From contig JAFNGF010000222.1 of assembly GCA_017885385.1 (NCBI GenBank), positions 3,480 to 11,134 of the forward strand: DNA of 7,655 bases. The letters run 5' to 3'. Positions 6,443 to 7,655 of this stretch are shown here, in pieces; position 1 is the first letter of the stretch; each line of letters begins with the position of its first letter. This DNA comes from Planctomycetota bacterium. GTDB lineage: Bacteria; Planctomycetota; Phycisphaerae; Sedimentisphaerales; Anaerobacaceae. The position numbers were made by a program, and so were the translations under genes. The notes beneath the pieces were generated by a model. The model was not told the origin of the DNA. It did not search any database and saw only the letters and a list, made by a program, of their open reading frames with translations.

Positions 6443-6773
6443 ACCCTATCTTCAACATATATATGATTCTATATCTGATATAGAAAGATTTATTAAAGGT
6501 GTTTCAAAACAGCAGTTCTTTGAAAACAAGGAAAAACAGTACGCAGTTATAAGGGCATTAGAGATCATTGGGGAGGCGGCCAAAAATATAAGTCCTGACT
6601 TAAGGGCAACCTATCCCAAGATACCCTGGAAGACAATTGCCGGCATGAGAGACAAGCTAATACACGAGTACTTTGGCGTTAAATTGGAACGATTATGGGA
6701 GGTAATTCAAAAAGACTTGCCGGCACTTAAAGAACAAATCTCTAAAATATTAGAGCAGATCACAGATGCCTGA
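6429..6773 (+). CDS. hepT: HEPN-domain ribonuclease toxin (HepT, DUF86 family)
   Basis: The 114-residue, mostly helical protein fits the DUF86/HepT family in length and motifs. MRDKLIHEYFGV carries the RX4HXY signature: R74, H79 and Y81. R and H are the ribonuclease residues, and the Tyr is the residue modified by the MntA partner in studied pairs. Upstream, YAVIRALEIIGEAAKNIS is the other family hallmark. The toxin would cut RNA (tRNA in a studied homologue) when not neutralised. Its ATG lies inside the 3' end of mntA, with GAGG (6418-6421) 7 nt before it. Order is antitoxin first, toxin second. AT-rich composition and codon use match mntA, so both came as one unit. Both proteins look intact, with every catalytic residue present, so the module is probably functional. 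Target and biological role (plasmid-type addiction, phage defence, stress) cannot be read from the sequence. Confidence 0.93.
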   Translation: MKRNRPYLQHIYDSISDIERFIKGVSKQQFFENKEKQYAVIRALEIIGEAAKNISPDLRATYPKIPWKTIAGMRDKLIHEYFGVKLERLWEVIQKDLPALKEQISKILEQITDA

Positions 6774-6924
6774 AAACCAATGTGGGATACTAAGCGTGTG
6801 TTGGCCTGTTGGGCCTTACAATGCGTAAGTGTTTAATAGTAAAGGACTCTGTGATTTCAGGTGCAAAATGCTTCAGCCTTTTATTTGCAGGAGCTTACAG
6901 GTTTCATCGGCTGTTATGCGGACG

Positions 6925-6975
6925 GCTTCCTGGCAGACCCTCGTCGATAGTGTAGAATATAAACTGCAGAAAGAC
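6925..6975 (+). pseudogene. Remnant of a second, diverged cimA 3' end
   Basis: Seventeen codons read ASWQTLVDSVEYKLQKD, against ASWQALVDSVEYKLQKD at 5984-6034 in cimA: 16 of 17 residues are identical. At DNA level 39 of 51 bases match; nine codons differ only synonymously (one is TCC versus AGT for Ser) and one changes Ala to Thr. Upstream of 6925 clear similarity stops; a weak resemblance (TCGGCTGTT versus TCGGCTGCT) suggests an 8-nt deletion and frame loss. After KD the frame runs into a dispersed-repeat-like sequence instead of KQ-stop. The piece is too short to work. It is either the displaced native end of cimA or the last trace of a second copy. Confidence 0.75.
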
Positions 6976-6979
6976 GCTC

Positions 6980-7010
6980 TTTGTCATTCTGAGCGCGGCC
7001 AAGAATCTTA
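6980..7010. repeat. Dispersed repeat of the 'TGTCATTCTGAGCG...AAGAATCT' type
   Basis: TTTGTCATTCTGAGCG (6980-6995) followed by CGGCCAAGAATCTTA matches a widespread intergenic repeat whose usual form is TGTCATTCTGAGCG, a short variable segment, then GAAGAATCT; it produces peptide strings such as 'CHSERSEES' (here CHSERGQES). Recognised from memory; copy number in this genome is not known. It replaces the natural stop of the cimA remnant. Confidence 0.65.
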
Positions 7011-7021
7011 TATTGAGGTCG

Positions 7022-7072
7022 TTTAGCCGTCGCCGAGACGGCGACGGATATTTAGCCCCCAGATTCATCTGG
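7022..7072. repeat. Two adjacent REP-like hairpin units
   Basis: Two units each begin TTTAGCC (7022-7028 and 7051-7057). In unit one CCGTCGCCG (7027-7035) pairs with CGGCGACGG (7039-7047), a perfect 9-bp stem with loop AGA. In unit two CCAGAT (7059-7064) pairs with ATCTGG (7067-7072) around TC. A fixed short head followed by a palindrome is the layout of REP elements mobilised by TnpA-REP transposases; no such gene is in the window. Confidence 0.55.
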
Positions 7073-7080
7073 CAGTTTCT

Positions 7081-7140
7081 ATGGTACAAACTGGTAAGAT
7101 GGGTTACAGAATAAACCGGCGACATGGGTAACAGTTTTTG
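7081..7140. mobile_element. Probable solo end of an insertion sequence (IS481-like repeats)
   Basis: ATGGGTTACAG (7099-7109) and ATGGGTAACAG (7124-7134) are near-identical direct repeats, with a poorer copy ATGGTACAAA at 7081. On the minus strand this reads TGTTACCCATGTCGCCGG, then CTGTAACCCATC, resembling the terminal repeats of IS481-type elements. No transposase frame accompanies it, so it would be a leftover end. Family assignment is from memory and tentative. Confidence 0.4.
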
Positions 7141-7183
7141 GCTCATGATTGCCTTCAGCTCGTGTGGGGGGGTTCCCATTCAT

Positions 7184-7207
7184 GCCGCAGATTTATCTGC
7201 GAGTTTT
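7184..7207. repeat. Third REP-like hairpin unit
   Basis: CGCAGAT (7186-7192) and ATCTGCG (7195-7201) form a perfect 7-bp palindrome around TT. The unit GCC-GCAGATTTATCTGC-GAGTTT (7184-7206) aligns with GCC-CCCAGATTCATCTGG-CAGTTT at 7055-7078. The outer base pair has switched from C-G to G-C, so the stem is conserved while the bases change. The T-rich tail could also stop transcription. Confidence 0.5.
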
Positions 7208-7236
7208 AATTTTAGTCTGACCCCAAGAGTACGGTA

Positions 7237-7298
7237 CAACGGTCGTGCCGGGCATTGGAAATTGCCCGCACGCCGCCTGCGAAGGAGCAGGACCGTGT
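7237..7298. other. Folded segment with possible three-way junction
   Basis: ACGGTC (7239-7244) pairs with GACCGT (7291-7296), enclosing two further hairpins: CGTGC-C-GGGCA (7244-7254) with TGCCCGCACG (7263-7272), one bulged C; and CCTGC (7276-7280) with GCAGG (7287-7291). The shared edge bases mean not all pairs form at once. It could be an unrecognised RNA, a mobile-element end or a terminator complex; no known RNA family was identified. Confidence 0.35.
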
Positions 7299-7481
7299 GC
7301 AGTTTTCACGATGGTAGTCTGACGTTGTCTTGCTCGCCCAACGGCAAATTAAAGAAATGTCCTTATCTGGTAAATCGAGCAGCAGGTATCAAGCATCAAC
7401 CATCCAGGACCAAGCAGCTTGCCAATCGGCAGTTTAGCAACCGCCGTCATTCGAGCATCCAGCATCGGGCAAATGGTCGTT
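7299..7481. other. Non-coding stretch with short AGCATC-type words
   Basis: I see no supportable gene here. Around 7386-7414 and 7452-7469 short words such as AAGCATC, CCATCCAG, GAGCATCC and AGCATCGG recur irregularly, like degenerate intergenic repeats. A 122-codon plus-strand ORF (7124-7492) crosses the hairpins and has no protein-like character. Confidence 0.35.
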
Positions 7482-7655
7482 TTATTCGCTGACCGCCAGG
7501 AGGCTTTCTGGGCGGAGTTCTTGCTGCTGAGGCTGTGGCACAAGCGTGCGTCTTCTTTTGCGGCGGTTTATGGTTCTACGATCAGGCCCGTTCACCGGGG
7601 TTTCATTTGAAGCCGCTTCCAATGCTTCCAGAGCCGTCGCGGCGAACGCATCAGC
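7482..7655 (-). CDS. C-terminal end of an unrecognised protein (partial)
   Basis: On the minus strand one frame is open from the window edge for 57 codons to TAA (plus-strand TTA, 7482-7484); the other two minus frames are interrupted. The peptide starts ADAFAATALEALEAASNETP, has a basic patch TINRRKRRRTL, then a Gln/Pro-rich tail PQPQQQELRPESLLAVSE. An Ala/Glu-rich stretch followed by a basic, low-complexity tail is common at the C-terminus of nucleic-acid-binding proteins, but no family can be named. A plus-strand ORF at 7419-7610 is its likely antisense shadow. The call rests on the open frame only; the rest of the gene lies outside the window. Confidence 0.4.
   Translation of the reverse strand, partial: ADAFAATALEALEAASNETPVNGPDRRTINRRKRRRTLVPQPQQQELRPESLLAVSE

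Noticed and set aside
6829..7026. 65-codon ORF containing the cimA-like peptide, taken as a real gene
   Set aside because: Only its middle resembles cimA; the start is unrelated intergenic sequence and the end is a dispersed repeat, so it is a chance frame over a remnant.
6904..7179. 91-codon minus-strand ORF over the repeat cluster
   Set aside because: Its peptide is made of translated repeats, hairpins and the cimA remnant in antisense; no transposase motifs.
7376..7470. CRISPR-like array
   Set aside because: The recurring AGCATC-type words are short, irregular and without constant repeats or spacers.

Overview
The window looks like chromosomal DNA from an environmental bacterium of moderate GC content (a 60-base sample inside cimA is about 55% GC). 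Genes sit on both strands with good GGAGG-type ribosome binding sites and sizeable intergenic regions. The gene set does not fix the phylum. A planctomycete-like or other non-model, probably anaerobic lineage would fit, but this is a guess.

Left part (1-927): the 3' end of pheT, then a strong 6S RNA candidate with its own promoter and a 14-bp intrinsic terminator. Centre left (928-4154): glgP, an alpha-glucan phosphorylase with the N-terminal DUF3417 domain and a C-terminal beta domain, converges on a stand-alone PTS EIIA-type gene that has a clear promoter on the minus strand. Centre (4155-6076): a GC-rich structured leader, a strong Shine-Dalgarno that serves a tiny leader ORF rather than cimA itself, then cimA (citramalate synthase, threonine-independent isoleucine synthesis) and a hairpin.

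Right part (6077-7655): an AT-richer two-gene MNT/HEPN (MntA-HepT) toxin-antitoxin module lies between the intact 3' end of cimA and a second, diverged copy of the last coding stretch of cimA. That copy matches 16 of 17 residues but only 39 of 51 bases, with nearly all changes synonymous. It runs into a dispersed-repeat-like sequence and then a cluster of REP-like hairpins, a probable solo IS end and another folded segment. A likely gene end on the minus strand runs off the right edge.

The household genes (translation, glycogen turnover, PTS-type regulation, isoleucine synthesis) do not form one operon; each looks separately transcribed. The most notable feature is the toxin-antitoxin module bracketed by two cimA 3' ends, which points to a gene-end insertion or recombination event at a site that has since accumulated mobile and palindromic repeats.
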